In this document: positions 7,390 to 16,300 of the stretch, piece after piece
Position numbering within the stretch: position 1 is the first letter of the stretch
Layout of the letters: each line of letters opens with the position of its first letter
Assembly: GCF_002160495.1 (NCBI RefSeq)
Contig: NZ_NFKR01000004.1
Location: forward strand, 1 to 64,000
DNA: 64,000 nt
Direction of reading: 5' to 3'
DNA from: Erysipelatoclostridium sp. An173
GTDB lineage: Bacteria; Bacillota_I; Bacilli_A; Erysipelotrichales; Coprobacillaceae
Translations under genes and position numbers: made by a program
Notes under the pieces: generated by a model
What the model was told of the DNA's origin: nothing
Database searches by the model: none
Seen by the model: only the letters and a program-made list of their open reading frames with translations

Positions 7390-8172
7390 ATGATACAATA
7401 TGCATTAGTAACTAAACAAGATGAATTATCAAAAAAAATAGCTCAAGAAATTAAAGATGGGCTAAAAGAAATTGCAAACTATAATCAGGAAAAGCCTGAT
7501 TTAGTAATTAGTGTTGGTGGTGATGGAACGATGCTAACATCAGTCCACCAGTATTTAAATCAAGATGTGGGGTATATCGGAGTTCATACTGGGACATTAG
7601 GCTTTTATACAGATTATTTAAAAGATGAAATAGATGAATTAATTATGGCAATTAAAAATAATCAGTATAAAATCAATCATCGTAATTTATTAGAAGTAAG
7701 TGTTTATCGTCATGGAAAAAAAGATACTTATTTAGCGTTAAATGAAATGCGAATTGATTATGGCTTTGTTACGCAGGTAATTAATGTTTATATTGATGAT
7801 GAACTATTAGAAGTATTTAGGGGTAATGGTTTATGTGTTTCTACACCATCAGGATCAACTGCTTATAATAAATCTATTGGTGGGGCAGTTATTTATCCTG
7901 GAACTCCTTTAATGCAGCTAACAGAAGTAGCACCAATTCAACATAATGCTTACCGTAGTTTAGGAGCAAGTATGATTTTAGATGCCAATAGGGTTATTAA
8001 ATTAGAAAGCAATCATTTTAAATGTGTTAGTATGGGAATTGATAATCTTCATTTTGATTTTAGTGATGTTGAAAAAATAGAAATTCGTATTGCAACAAAG
8101 ACAGTTAATTTTATCGAATATCGATCAATGTCTTTTATTCAAAGAATTAGAAGGGCGTTTATTTGCGAATGA
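7390..8172 (+). CDS. nadK: NAD kinase
   Basis: Phosphorylates NAD to NADP using ATP or polyphosphate. The 260-residue protein has the GGDGT motif (residues 43-47), the second signature region with STPSGSTAYNKSIGG, and the C-terminal beta-rich domain. Start: ATG 7390 has GGTG about 6 bases upstream; TTG 7378 and GTG 7381 are in frame but lie on the ribosome binding site. It overlaps the following pseudouridine synthase gene by 4 bases (ATGA), as in many Bacillota where nadK and an RluD-like gene are coupled. Confidence 0.95.
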   Translation: MIQYALVTKQDELSKKIAQEIKDGLKEIANYNQEKPDLVISVGGDGTMLTSVHQYLNQDVGYIGVHTGTLGFYTDYLKDEIDELIMAIKNNQYKINHRNLLEVSVYRHGKKDTYLALNEMRIDYGFVTQVINVYIDDELLEVFRGNGLCVSTPSGSTAYNKSIGGAVIYPGTPLMQLTEVAPIQHNAYRSLGASMILDANRVIKLESNHFKCVSMGIDNLHFDFSDVEKIEIRIATKTVNFIEYRSMSFIQRIRRAFICE

Positions 8173-8984
8173 GATATGTAGCTTGTGAAAGTGGTATTTT
8201 ATTAAGAGAATTTTTATTTAAACAAAATCTAAGTAAAAAGGCTATTAAGGCGATAAAAACTAAAGGGGATATTTTAGTCAATGGTAGTCATCAAAGTGTT
8301 CGTTATATTTTGAATAAAGGTGATATTATTGAATTGATATGGCCATTAGAAAATAATGAATTATCTTCATATGATATAAATTTAAAAATTTATTATGAAG
8401 ATCCTTACTATTTGGTAGTTGATAAGCCTGCCGGTTTGCCAAGTATTCCGACTCGAAGATATCCAGATAAAACTCTAGCTAATGCCTTAAGTGCATATTA
8501 TCGAAAAAACAATATAAATGCTGCTATTCATTTAGTTAATCGTTTAGATAAAGATACTCAAGGACTATTATTAGTGGCTAAAGACCGTTATAGTCATTAT
8601 TTGCTTTCTAAAGATATTAAACAGATTAAACGAGTTTATCATTGCCTGGTTGATGGAAAATTAGAAGGATTTGGAACAATCGATAAAGCGATAGCTAAAG
8701 TAGAAAACAGTGTTAAACGGATTATTAGTGATACTGGTAAAAAAGCTGTCACTCACTATCAAGTAATTGAAAGTGGTAATCAACAAAGTAAAGTAAGATG
8801 TGTTTTAGAAACCGGCCGAACTCATCAAATTAGAGTTCATTTAGCTAGTTTACATCATCCACTTACTGGCGATAGTTTATATGGTTCGAATATAGATATT
8901 AAATATTATTTAGATAGTGTTGAATTATCGTTTATTCATCCTTATACTAATCAATTAATAGAGATAAAAAAAGAGGTGGTCTAA
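8169..8984 (+). CDS. RluA-family 23S rRNA/tRNA pseudouridine synthase
   Basis: A 271-residue pseudouridine synthase of the RluA/RluD family. Seen: an N-terminal S4-like region (residues 15-65, KAIKAIKTKGDILVNG), the catalytic motif NRLDKDTQG with the active-site Asp, and GRTHQIRVHLASLHHPL toward the C-terminus. It starts with the ATG that overlaps the nadK stop. The first catalytic residue before RLD is Asn (VNRLD) instead of the common His (HRLD). A paralogue lies at 19160-19999; which uridines each modifies is not decidable from sequence. Confidence 0.9.
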   Translation: MRYVACESGILLREFLFKQNLSKKAIKAIKTKGDILVNGSHQSVRYILNKGDIIELIWPLENNELSSYDINLKIYYEDPYYLVVDKPAGLPSIPTRRYPDKTLANALSAYYRKNNINAAIHLVNRLDKDTQGLLLVAKDRYSHYLLSKDIKQIKRVYHCLVDGKLEGFGTIDKAIAKVENSVKRIISDTGKKAVTHYQVIESGNQQSKVRCVLETGRTHQIRVHLASLHHPLTGDSLYGSNIDIKYYLDSVELSFIHPYTNQLIEIKKEVV

Positions 8985-9014
8985 TATGATTATCATATTA
9001 ACCATCTCTTTTTA
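8966..9014. terminator. Long bidirectional terminator
   Basis: AAAAAGAGxTGGT...ACCAxCTCTTTTT with an inner AATATGAT/ATCATATT arm, flanked by A and T runs, between the convergent RluA-type gene and rodA. Confidence 0.9.
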
Positions 9015-10208
9015 ATAACGTTTTTTACCTTCAATTATTCTTGTCTGACGTTCCATATCTAAGAAAATTCCTATTGCGATCATATAAGATAATAATGAAG
9101 AACCACCATATGATAAAAACGGCAGGGTGATACCGGTTATTGGTAATAAGCCAAGAACCATACCAATATTCCAAACCTGCTGGAAGATTAAAAGACCAAG
9201 AATTCCAGCGGTCAAATATTTATCACGATTATTTTTAGCTCTAAAACCAATTCTGATAATTATTGCATCTAATGCACAAATAACTAAAATTGTAAAACCA
9301 CCACCGATAAAACCGAAACTTAAAGAAATAACAGCAAAGATAAAATCGGTCTGGGCTTCTGGTAAAGAAATAACAGCATTCTCTAAGCCATATCCCCATA
9401 GACCAGCAGTACCATATGAAAGCATCGCATTAAATAATTGATAACCTTCTTCATTATAAGTACCTTCAGGATCGATCCAGCCATAAAAACGACTTAATTT
9501 ATGACCGCCACCAATGATACTTGCAAAAACATCATGCTGGTAAACGAAAAGATAAACCATGATTATAATTATAACTAAAGCAATGATACCACCAATAATA
9601 AACCATCCCGCTCTTATTCCCGACATAAAGAGAATAAAAACAATTGATGAAAGCATGATCATAGCTACTCCAGAGTCATTTTGAAGATAAACTAGAATAC
9701 AGGGTGGTAAAGAAATTGCTAAGATCTTACCAATTAAAATCAAATCGTTATGAAAGTCATGAACTAAATAACGATTATTGTGTTTATCAATAGTATCAGC
9801 CATAACCACAACCATAATAATTTTCATGAATTCTGATGGCTGTAAGTCAAAGCCTGGTAATGTGTACCATGATGTGGCCCCGTTGTTATTTTTGGCTAAG
9901 GGTATAATCGAAATACCAAAATGAGTAATTAAGAAATGTTCAACAGCTAATCCTACTAACAAGACCATTAAAATACCATATATAATCCACATAGAAGAAT
10001 AGATCCGGTCATTTGATACTTTATAAACAATAGCTATTACAACAAAAGATATAGCATAAAATACTAACTGCCTAATCCAATATGTACTTGGATTCCCAAC
10101 GGTAATTAAAGGAGTAGCACTTTTGATTCCTAAACAGCTAATAAAGCATAGTAATAAAATAACAATCAATAAAGGTTTACAGATTACGGATTTTTCTTTT
10201 TCTTCCAC
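9012..10208 (-). CDS. rodA: FtsW/RodA/SpoVE-family peptidoglycan polymerase, RodA-like
   Basis: SEDS-family glycosyltransferase that polymerises lipid II, working with a class B penicillin-binding protein. The 398-residue protein shows about ten hydrophobic segments and the SEDS signatures: LQPSEFMKI after helix 4 (catalytic region), NxxGL-like loops, and PITGITLPFLSYGGSSLL near the C-terminus. The GTG at 10208 is chosen because AAGGAGGG lies 5 bases upstream; a longer ATG form has no ribosome binding site. RodA (elongation) rather than FtsW (division) or SpoVE (sporulation) is favoured by the isolated position and general sequence, with moderate certainty. Confidence 0.88.
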   Translation of the reverse strand: MEEKEKSVICKPLLIVILLLCFISCLGIKSATPLITVGNPSTYWIRQLVFYAISFVVIAIVYKVSNDRIYSSMWIIYGILMVLLVGLAVEHFLITHFGISIIPLAKNNNGATSWYTLPGFDLQPSEFMKIIMVVVMADTIDKHNNRYLVHDFHNDLILIGKILAISLPPCILVYLQNDSGVAMIMLSSIVFILFMSGIRAGWFIIGGIIALVIIIIMVYLFVYQHDVFASIIGGGHKLSRFYGWIDPEGTYNEEGYQLFNAMLSYGTAGLWGYGLENAVISLPEAQTDFIFAVISLSFGFIGGGFTILVICALDAIIIRIGFRAKNNRDKYLTAGILGLLIFQQVWNIGMVLGLLPITGITLPFLSYGGSSLLSYMIAIGIFLDMERQTRIIEGKKRY

Positions 10209-10294
10209 AAAATCCCTCCTTATAAAAAAGATAGTTTTTTTATTCATGGTATAGTATACTATAATTAAGCAATAATTAATAGGGGGTTATTTTA

Positions 10295-10636
10295 ATGAAT
10301 TATTTACCATATATTTTAATTGCAATTATAGTTATTGTTATTTTAGCTTATATTTTTATAAAATCAATGAAAAATAAAGGTCCAAAGCAAGTAACATCAG
10401 CTGATATTCCTGTTGATGTTAATAAAATTATTGAAGCAGTTGGTGGTAAGTCTAATATCAAAGAAACTACAGCTACTTCTTCTAAAGTTACTTTCTTTGT
10501 AAATGACGATAATTTAGTTGATAATGAAAAGCTTAAGGCTTTAGGAGCTTCGGGAATTGTTCAAACAACTAATAAGGTTACAGCGATATTAGGAAAGTAT
10601 TCTAAGGAAATATCTCGGGTAATTAATGATCAATAA
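10295..10636 (+). CDS. Membrane-anchored PTS EIIB-like domain protein lacking the catalytic Cys
   Basis: A 113-residue protein with one N-terminal membrane helix (residues 4-22), a short basic linker (KSMKNKGPK) and a C-terminal domain (residues 40-110) that reads like the glucose-family PTS EIIB domain: GGKSNIKE, then KLKALGASGIVQ, then KVTAILGKY. In true EIIB the segment after GGKxNI contains the phosphorylated Cys followed by TRLR. Here that position is Thr61 and the TRLR is SKVT, so it cannot accept phosphate at Cys. GGGGG precedes the ATG. It is probably a non-catalytic binding or regulatory domain held at the membrane; the actual role is unknown. Confidence 0.75.
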   Translation: MNYLPYILIAIIVIVILAYIFIKSMKNKGPKQVTSADIPVDVNKIIEAVGGKSNIKETTATSSKVTFFVNDDNLVDNEKLKALGASGIVQTTNKVTAILGKYSKEISRVINDQ

Positions 10637-10662
10637 GCAGATAATTAATCTGCTTATTTTAT
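10633..10662 (+). terminator. Terminator after the EIIB-like gene
   Basis: ATAAGCAGAT / ATCTGCTTAT stem with loop AATTA and TTTATT tail, 15 bases before the next ATG. Confidence 0.75.
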
Positions 10663-10677
10663 TAAAGGAGCAAATTT

Positions 10678-12921
10678 ATGGATATAAAAGATCGGATGAT
10701 AAATTATGAACCGTTGTTTAATCAATGGTTGTTTGATGAACTATTAGAAATCCATGATCAAGAAGCATTAATTAAGGTAAAGCCGCAAGGAATAGAAACT
10801 GAAAAAGAAGCATATATCAAAGTAATTACGATTTACAATCAAAATGATAATTTAGAAGAATTAGAACAGCGCATGGCGCAGATTAAAACGGGATTGGGAC
10901 TTGATAATATTAACCAGACTGAATTTCTTGATTATGAACAATATTTAATTGAAAACAATCAAGGAATGATAATTGGAATGGATTTATGTTTGTTATTAGA
11001 AAATGATGATTATCAAATAACTGATATAGATAAATTAAATGGGCATTTATTATATGAAGAGGGATTGAAATTATTTGATCGCCGTCAATATCAACAAGCT
11101 TTAAAGTATTTTCAAAAAGGTGAAGAACTAGAAAACAGTGATTGTATTTGTATAATAGGATATCTATATGAACGTGGTTTAGCATTAAAACAGGATTATT
11201 TTCAAGCGCGCAAATATTATCAGCGTTCTAGTAATTTAGGAAATGTTGTTGCTAGCTGTAATTTAGCTTATTTATATGAACATGGATTAGGTGGTATCAA
11301 GGATTATCAAAAAGCTTTTGAATTGTATCGATACGGAGCAAAAGCTGGTTTTGCAAGAGCTATTTGTAATTTAGGATATTGTTATGAATATGGTCATGGA
11401 ACTCAAGCGGATATGGATAAAGCAGTTGAATGTTATATTGAAGCAGCACAACTAGGGTATAGTGAAGCACTGTTTTGTCTAGGAACCTGTTTAGAGTTTG
11501 GTGAAGGAATGGAGCAGGATTACTATCGTGCCTTTAAATGTTATGAAGAAGCAGCCAATCAGGGTCATGAACGTTCAGCCCATCGTTTAGGATACTGTTA
11601 TGAAACTGGTCAGGGAACGACTCAAGATTATGTTAAGGCGTTTTATTGGTATCAACATGCTTGTCAAGCTAATTATGCCCCAGCCTTTGTTTCTTTAGCT
11701 TATTGTTATGAAAATGGTTTAGGAACTGAAGTTGATTTAAAACAGGCAAGAAACAATTATTTAAAGGCGGCAAGATTAGGTTATGTACGCGGCCAATTCT
11801 GGTTAGGGTATTTTTATGAAGGGCATCCTGAAATCAAAAATGCCAGCTATCGAAGTACTTATTGGTATCGTCAGGCTTGTAAACAAGGTGATGTTCAGGC
11901 AATGGTAGCTTTAGGATATTGCTATGAAAGTGGTACTGGAGTAAAACAGAATCACAATAAAGCTGTTGCTTTGTATCAAGAAGCAGCTGATTTACAGTAT
12001 GCGCCGGCACAATGCAATTTAGCGTATTGTTATGAAGCTGGAATTGGAGTTGAGGTTGATTTAAAGCAGGCTATTAAATATTATCGTTTGGCTGCAAAAA
12101 TAAATTATCCTCGTGCTTTGTTTAATTTAGCTTATTTGTACGACCATGGTGAAGGGGTAGAAAAAGATCATCAAAAAGCTTTTGAGTTGTATTTACAAAC
12201 GGCTAATGATGATTATGCGCCAGGATTGTTTCAAGTAGGGTTAGCTTATGAAATTGGTCGAGGAGTAGAAGAAAATATTGATAAAGCCATGGATTATTAT
12301 CAAAGAGCAGCTAAGTTAAATCATACTGGGGCATTATATGCTTTAGGATTGATTTATGAAGAAAACTCTGATTACCATGACGATCATCGAGCGATTGAAT
12401 ATTATCAAAAAGGGGCTAAGTTAAATGATGCTCGTTCAATGTATCGACTAGCCTTATATTTAGATGAAGGTGAGTTTATCGAACGTGATTATCAACAGGC
12501 TTATAGCTATTTACAAAAAGCTGCTAAAAGTAACTATGGACCAGCCCAAAATATGTTAGGTGTTTATTTAGAAGATGGGCTGGGTTGTAAAAAAGATGCT
12601 AATTTAGCGTTTAATATGTATTTATCAGCAGCTAATAGTGATTATTATGCACCGGCAATATTTAATTTAGGACGTTGTTATTTTTATGGGATTGCTACAA
12701 CTGTTGATAAACAAACTGCTTTTGAAATGTTTTTTAAAGCGGCTAACCTGGATTATCCAGAAGCTAATTTTATGTTAGGATATATGTATAGCTATGGTGA
12801 TGGGATAGCTAAAGATATGGTTAAAGCTAAAGAATATTTGAAAAAAGCTGCTAACTCAGGGCTTAAAGAAGCTAGTGAAGAACTAGAAAAAATATATCAA
12901 AAAACTAAAGGAGATGAATGA
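10678..12921 (+). CDS. Sel1-repeat (TPR-like) protein
   Basis: A 747-residue cytosolic protein. After an N-terminal domain of about 120 residues that I do not recognise, about 16 consecutive Sel1-like repeats of 35-37 residues fill the rest (pattern A-x-x-x-LGYCYE-x-G-x-G-x-x-x-D-x-x-KA-x-x-x-Y-x-x-AA). Sel1 repeats form helical solenoids that scaffold protein complexes. There is no signal peptide or membrane segment, unlike secreted Sel1 proteins of some pathogens. AAAGGAG precedes the ATG. It overlaps the upstream end of the aminopeptidase ribosome binding region, so the two are probably co-transcribed. Partner proteins are unknown. Confidence 0.92.
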   Translation: MDIKDRMINYEPLFNQWLFDELLEIHDQEALIKVKPQGIETEKEAYIKVITIYNQNDNLEELEQRMAQIKTGLGLDNINQTEFLDYEQYLIENNQGMIIGMDLCLLLENDDYQITDIDKLNGHLLYEEGLKLFDRRQYQQALKYFQKGEELENSDCICIIGYLYERGLALKQDYFQARKYYQRSSNLGNVVASCNLAYLYEHGLGGIKDYQKAFELYRYGAKAGFARAICNLGYCYEYGHGTQADMDKAVECYIEAAQLGYSEALFCLGTCLEFGEGMEQDYYRAFKCYEEAANQGHERSAHRLGYCYETGQGTTQDYVKAFYWYQHACQANYAPAFVSLAYCYENGLGTEVDLKQARNNYLKAARLGYVRGQFWLGYFYEGHPEIKNASYRSTYWYRQACKQGDVQAMVALGYCYESGTGVKQNHNKAVALYQEAADLQYAPAQCNLAYCYEAGIGVEVDLKQAIKYYRLAAKINYPRALFNLAYLYDHGEGVEKDHQKAFELYLQTANDDYAPGLFQVGLAYEIGRGVEENIDKAMDYYQRAAKLNHTGALYALGLIYEENSDYHDDHRAIEYYQKGAKLNDARSMYRLALYLDEGEFIERDYQQAYSYLQKAAKSNYGPAQNMLGVYLEDGLGCKKDANLAFNMYLSAANSDYYAPAIFNLGRCYFYGIATTVDKQTAFEMFFKAANLDYPEANFMLGYMYSYGDGIAKDMVKAKEYLKKAANSGLKEASEELEKIYQKTKGDE

Positions 12922-12925
12922 TAAG

Positions 12926-14158
12926 ATGTCATTTAATGAAAATTTATTAAAATATGCTAGGTTGATTGTTAAAGCTGGTGTTAATGTTCAAAAAGGTCAA
13001 ATCGTAGTAATCGATGCTCCTGTTGAAAATGCTAAGCTTGCAAGAATGATTGCAAAAGAAGCTTATCTTGCTGGGGCAAGTGAAGTGGTAGTTAAATATA
13101 ATGATGAAGTGGTATCAAAGTATAAATATGAATATGAAGATATCGATAATTTTGGTAAAGTACCAGAATGGTTTGTACATTTTAGAAATGATTATGCTAA
13201 AAAGAATGCTGCAATTATAAGTATTCAAAGCAATGATCCTGAAGGTTTAAAAGGAATTGATCCTAAAAAGATCTCATTGTGGTCTCGTTCTGTGGCAATG
13301 GCTTGTAAGCCATTTTACGATGGGATGGATTTAGGAATAAATCCTTGGTGTATTGCAGCAGCAAGTTCAATAAAATGGGCTAATAAAGTCTATCCAGATA
13401 TGTCAGATAAAGAAGCGGTAGAAGCTTTATGGCAGGCTATTTTTAAAGCTTGTAAAGTTACATGTGATGATCCAATTGATGCGTGGCAACAACATCGTTA
13501 TAGTTTTGAAAAACGCGTTAATTATTTAAATGATTTAAATTTAAAAACATTGACATATACTAATTCACTTGGAACTAACTTAACAGTTACTTTAAATGAT
13601 GATTATTTATTTGCCGGTGGTGGAAGTTATAATAATGATGGAGTTTATTATTTTGCTAATATTCCAACTGAAGAAATATTTACTAGTCCATATCGAAATG
13701 GTACTAATGGGGTAGTATATAGTTCGATGCCGCTTAATTATAATGGTAATTTAATTGATAAATTTAAAATAGAGTTTAAAGATGGAAAAATTGTCGATTT
13801 TGATTGTGAAGTTGGAAAAGATGTATTAAATGAAATCATAAATATTGATGAAGGTAGTCATTATTTAGGAGAAATTGCTTTAGTTCCTTATGATTCAGCA
13901 ATATCTAATATGAAAACACTTTTCTATAATACTTTATATGATGAAAATGCTGCTTGTCATTTAGCAATTGGAAAAGGTTTTGGTGAATGTATAAAAGATG
14001 GTTTGAAATTAAGCAAAGAGCAGTTACTTGAAAAAGGAATAAATGATTCTTTAACACATGTTGATTTTATGATTGGTACCAGTGATTTAAATATTACAGG
14101 AACTACTAAAGATGGTAAAGAGGTCTTAATTTTTAAAGACGGTAATTTTGCATTTTAA
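12926..14158 (+). CDS. Aminopeptidase, M29 family (AmpS/PepS-like)
   Basis: A 410-residue thermophilic-type metallo-aminopeptidase that removes N-terminal residues from peptides using two Co/Zn ions. The N-terminal NLLKYARLIVKAGVNVQKGQ is the usual family start. Candidate metal ligands are visible in EGSHYLGEIALVP (Glu), ENAACHLAIG (His) and THVDFMIG (His, Asp). The ATG at 12926 is chosen since AAAGGAGATGA lies at suitable distance; the in-frame ATG at 12914 touches the ribosome binding site. It follows the Sel1 gene with nearly no gap and ends in its own terminator. Confidence 0.93.
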   Translation: MSFNENLLKYARLIVKAGVNVQKGQIVVIDAPVENAKLARMIAKEAYLAGASEVVVKYNDEVVSKYKYEYEDIDNFGKVPEWFVHFRNDYAKKNAAIISIQSNDPEGLKGIDPKKISLWSRSVAMACKPFYDGMDLGINPWCIAAASSIKWANKVYPDMSDKEAVEALWQAIFKACKVTCDDPIDAWQQHRYSFEKRVNYLNDLNLKTLTYTNSLGTNLTVTLNDDYLFAGGGSYNNDGVYYFANIPTEEIFTSPYRNGTNGVVYSSMPLNYNGNLIDKFKIEFKDGKIVDFDCEVGKDVLNEIINIDEGSHYLGEIALVPYDSAISNMKTLFYNTLYDENAACHLAIGKGFGECIKDGLKLSKEQLLEKGINDSLTHVDFMIGTSDLNITGTTKDGKEVLIFKDGNFAF

Positions 14159-14180
14159 ATATAATTAAATAACTACTTTG

Positions 14181-14212
14181 ACCATCACTTCAAAAAGAAG
14201 TGGTGGTTTTTA
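14181..14212 (+). terminator. Terminator after the aminopeptidase gene
   Basis: ACCATCACTTC / GAAGTGGTGGT stem (one G-T pair), loop AAAAA, followed by TTTT. Confidence 0.85.
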
Positions 14213-14244
14213 ATATTATGATTTGTAAACGGGGTAAAATCCGG

Positions 14245-14273
14245 TTGACAAATCTAGTTTTAATCGATATTAT
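14245..14273 (+). promoter_or_regulatory. Promoter of prfC
   Basis: Perfect TTGACA (14245-14250), a 17-base spacer and TATTAT (14268-14273). It leaves a leader of about 85 bases before the prfC start; I see no known RNA element in that leader. Confidence 0.75.
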
Positions 14274-14363
14274 TTATTTTTGCAAGGAGATATAAAGATG
14301 TGATATTAAAAGACTATAAATAAGATAGATTGAGTTTGATAAATAATACAAGGAGAATATTGA

Positions 14364-15950
14364 ATGAGTGATATAAAAACAGAAGTTGAAAAAAGAAGAA
14401 CATTTGCCATCATCTCGCATCCAGATGCTGGTAAAACAACATTAACAGAAAAGTTTTTGTTATATGGTGGTGCTATCCAACAGGCTGGTAGCGTTAAAGG
14501 GAAGAAAAATAGTAAACATGCTACAAGTGACTGGATGGAAATTGAAAAACAAAGAGGAATTTCGGTTACTTCTTCCGTTTTACAATTTAATTATAATGGT
14601 TTTTGCATTAATATTCTTGATACTCCAGGCCATCAAGATTTTTCCGAAGATACTTATCGAACATTAATGGCTGCTGATTGTGCAGTAATGGTTATTGATG
14701 CAAGTAAAGGGGTCGAAGATCAAACTCGTAAATTATTTAAAGTTTGTACAATGCGACACATCCCAATTTTTACATTTATAAACAAAATGGATCGTGAGGC
14801 TTTAGATCCATATCAATTAATGGAAGAAATCGAACAGGAATTAGGAATCGACACTTGTCCAGTTAACTGGCCAATTGGTTGTGGTAAAGAATTTAAAGGG
14901 GTTTATGAACGTCATGCTAAAGAAGTAATTCGTTTTATCCCAGTTGATGGTGGACGTAAAGAAGTTGATACTAAAGTAATGCATTATGATGATCCAGAAT
15001 TAATTAATGAACTTGATGAAGAGTTATATAATAAATTACAAGAAGATGTTGAATTATTAGATATGGCTGGTAATGAATTTGATTTAGAAAAGGTTCGTAA
15101 AGGGCAATTATCACCAGTTTGCTTTGGTTCAGCTTTAACTAATTTTGGAATTGAACCATTTTTAAAACATTTCTTGGAAATGACAACTTCACCATTACCT
15201 AGAAGTACTGGAGAAAAAATGATTGATCCATTTAGTGAGGATTTTAGTGCTTTTGTTTTTAAGATCCAGGCTAATATGAATAAAGCACATCGTGATAGAA
15301 TGGCCTTTTTTAGAATCTGTTCTGGTAAATTTACTAAGGGAATGGAAGTTTATCATTATCAAGGTAAAAGAAAAATTAAGTTAAATCAATCTAAACAATT
15401 AATGGCTGATGAACGTCAGGAAGTTGAAGAGGCATATGCTGGAGATATTATCGGTGTTTTTGATCCTGGTATTTTCTCAATTGGTGATACAATTACTACT
15501 GGTAAAGAAAAATTTGCTTTTGAAGGAATACCAACTTTTGCACCTGAGCATTTTTCTTTGATTCGTAATAAAGATACAATGAAAAGAAAACAGTTTGTTA
15601 AAGGTGTAGAACAGATTGCTAAAGAAGGGGCAATTCAGATTTTTACCGAACTTGGCGGTGGAATGGAAGAAATAATTGTTGGTGTTGTTGGGGTACTTCA
15701 ATTTGAAGTATTAGAACATCGTTTAAAAACTGAATATAATGTTGAAATCATTAAAGAACCATTACCTTATCAATATATCCGCTGGGTAAAAACAGATAAA
15801 GATTTAAAATCATTGAATTTATCTAGCGATACTAAAAAAGTACAGGATTTAAAGGGACAGCATTTATTATTATTTACTAATGATTGGTCTGTACGCTGGG
15901 CTACTGAAAAGAATCCTGACTTAGAATTATTAGAATTTAGTAAGAATTAA
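14364..15950 (+). CDS. prfC: Peptide chain release factor 3
   Basis: Translational GTPase that recycles RF1/RF2 from the ribosome. The 528 residues match the RF3 norm. Seen: P-loop AIISHPDAGKTTLTEKFL with G1 residues, the switch region with RGISVTSSVLQF, DTPGHQDFSEDTYRTL (G3) and NKMDRE (G4). RF3 rather than EF-G is shown by the length and the C-terminal half with VGVVGVLQFEVLEHRLKTEY. A ribosome binding site AAGGAG precedes the ATG. It is monocistronic. Confidence 0.97.
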   Translation: MSDIKTEVEKRRTFAIISHPDAGKTTLTEKFLLYGGAIQQAGSVKGKKNSKHATSDWMEIEKQRGISVTSSVLQFNYNGFCINILDTPGHQDFSEDTYRTLMAADCAVMVIDASKGVEDQTRKLFKVCTMRHIPIFTFINKMDREALDPYQLMEEIEQELGIDTCPVNWPIGCGKEFKGVYERHAKEVIRFIPVDGGRKEVDTKVMHYDDPELINELDEELYNKLQEDVELLDMAGNEFDLEKVRKGQLSPVCFGSALTNFGIEPFLKHFLEMTTSPLPRSTGEKMIDPFSEDFSAFVFKIQANMNKAHRDRMAFFRICSGKFTKGMEVYHYQGKRKIKLNQSKQLMADERQEVEEAYAGDIIGVFDPGIFSIGDTITTGKEKFAFEGIPTFAPEHFSLIRNKDTMKRKQFVKGVEQIAKEGAIQIFTELGGGMEEIIVGVVGVLQFEVLEHRLKTEYNVEIIKEPLPYQYIRWVKTDKDLKSLNLSSDTKKVQDLKGQHLLLFTNDWSVRWATEKNPDLELLEFSKN

Positions 15951-15980
15951 ACCCTTGATTTTCAAGGGTTTAATTTATGT
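15950..15980 (+). terminator. Terminator after prfC
   Basis: AACCCTTGA / TCAAGGGTT stem with a 3-base loop; the tail TAATTTATGT is T-rich but not a clean run. Confidence 0.6.
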
Positions 15981-15994
15981 TAATAAGTAAATTA

Positions 15995-16025
15995 TTGGGC
16001 GAAACAATTAATAACATGCTATAAT
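15995..16025 (+). promoter_or_regulatory. Possible promoter of the small gene at 16048
   Basis: TATAAT (16020-16025) with a weak TTGGGC 19 bases upstream. Transcription would start near 16032, after the upstream in-frame ATG at 16030, which argues against that ATG as the start. Confidence 0.45.
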
Positions 16026-16047
16026 TACGATGAAAGGGGTGATAACT

Positions 16048-16290
16048 ATTGCAAATATAGGAAAACGTCGCTTGTGTCGTTGTATTAAAACAATGAATAT
16101 TGTCATCGGTAAGCAACAGCGCGATTTATTTACTAAAGGTGAAGTTTATGATTGTGTTATCCGTGATAGTGGTCACCTGCAAATCAATTATAAAATTTAT
16201 GGTAAAGAGTTTGATTTATCATGTACTAAAGAAGAGTTTGAAGAAAGTTTCGTACTAATAAATAAAAAAACTGGAGTAAGAAAAAAATAG
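16048..16290 (+). CDS. Small hypothetical protein with apparent ATT start
   Basis: An 80-residue basic protein (IANIGKRRLCRCIKTMNIV at its start) of unknown function. It has a short beta-rich look (VYDCVIRDSGHLQINYKIYG) that might suit nucleic-acid binding, but no family is recognised. The frame is open from an ATG at 16030, yet a strong ribosome binding site AAAGGGGTGAT (16033-16043) lies downstream of that ATG and points to the ATT at 16048, eight bases after the GGGG. The out-of-frame TTG at 16049 stops after three codons. An ATT start is rare outside infC. It is followed 10 bases later by a GNAT gene, probably on the same transcript. Confidence 0.65.
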   Translation: MANIGKRRLCRCIKTMNIVIGKQQRDLFTKGEVYDCVIRDSGHLQINYKIYGKEFDLSCTKEEFEESFVLINKKTGVRKK

Positions 16291-16300
16291 GAGTAGTACA

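Noticed and set aside
16030-16047. ATG 16030 as start of the small gene
   Set aside because: It has no ribosome binding site, precedes the predicted transcript start and would place the strong AAAGGGGTGAT inside the coding region.
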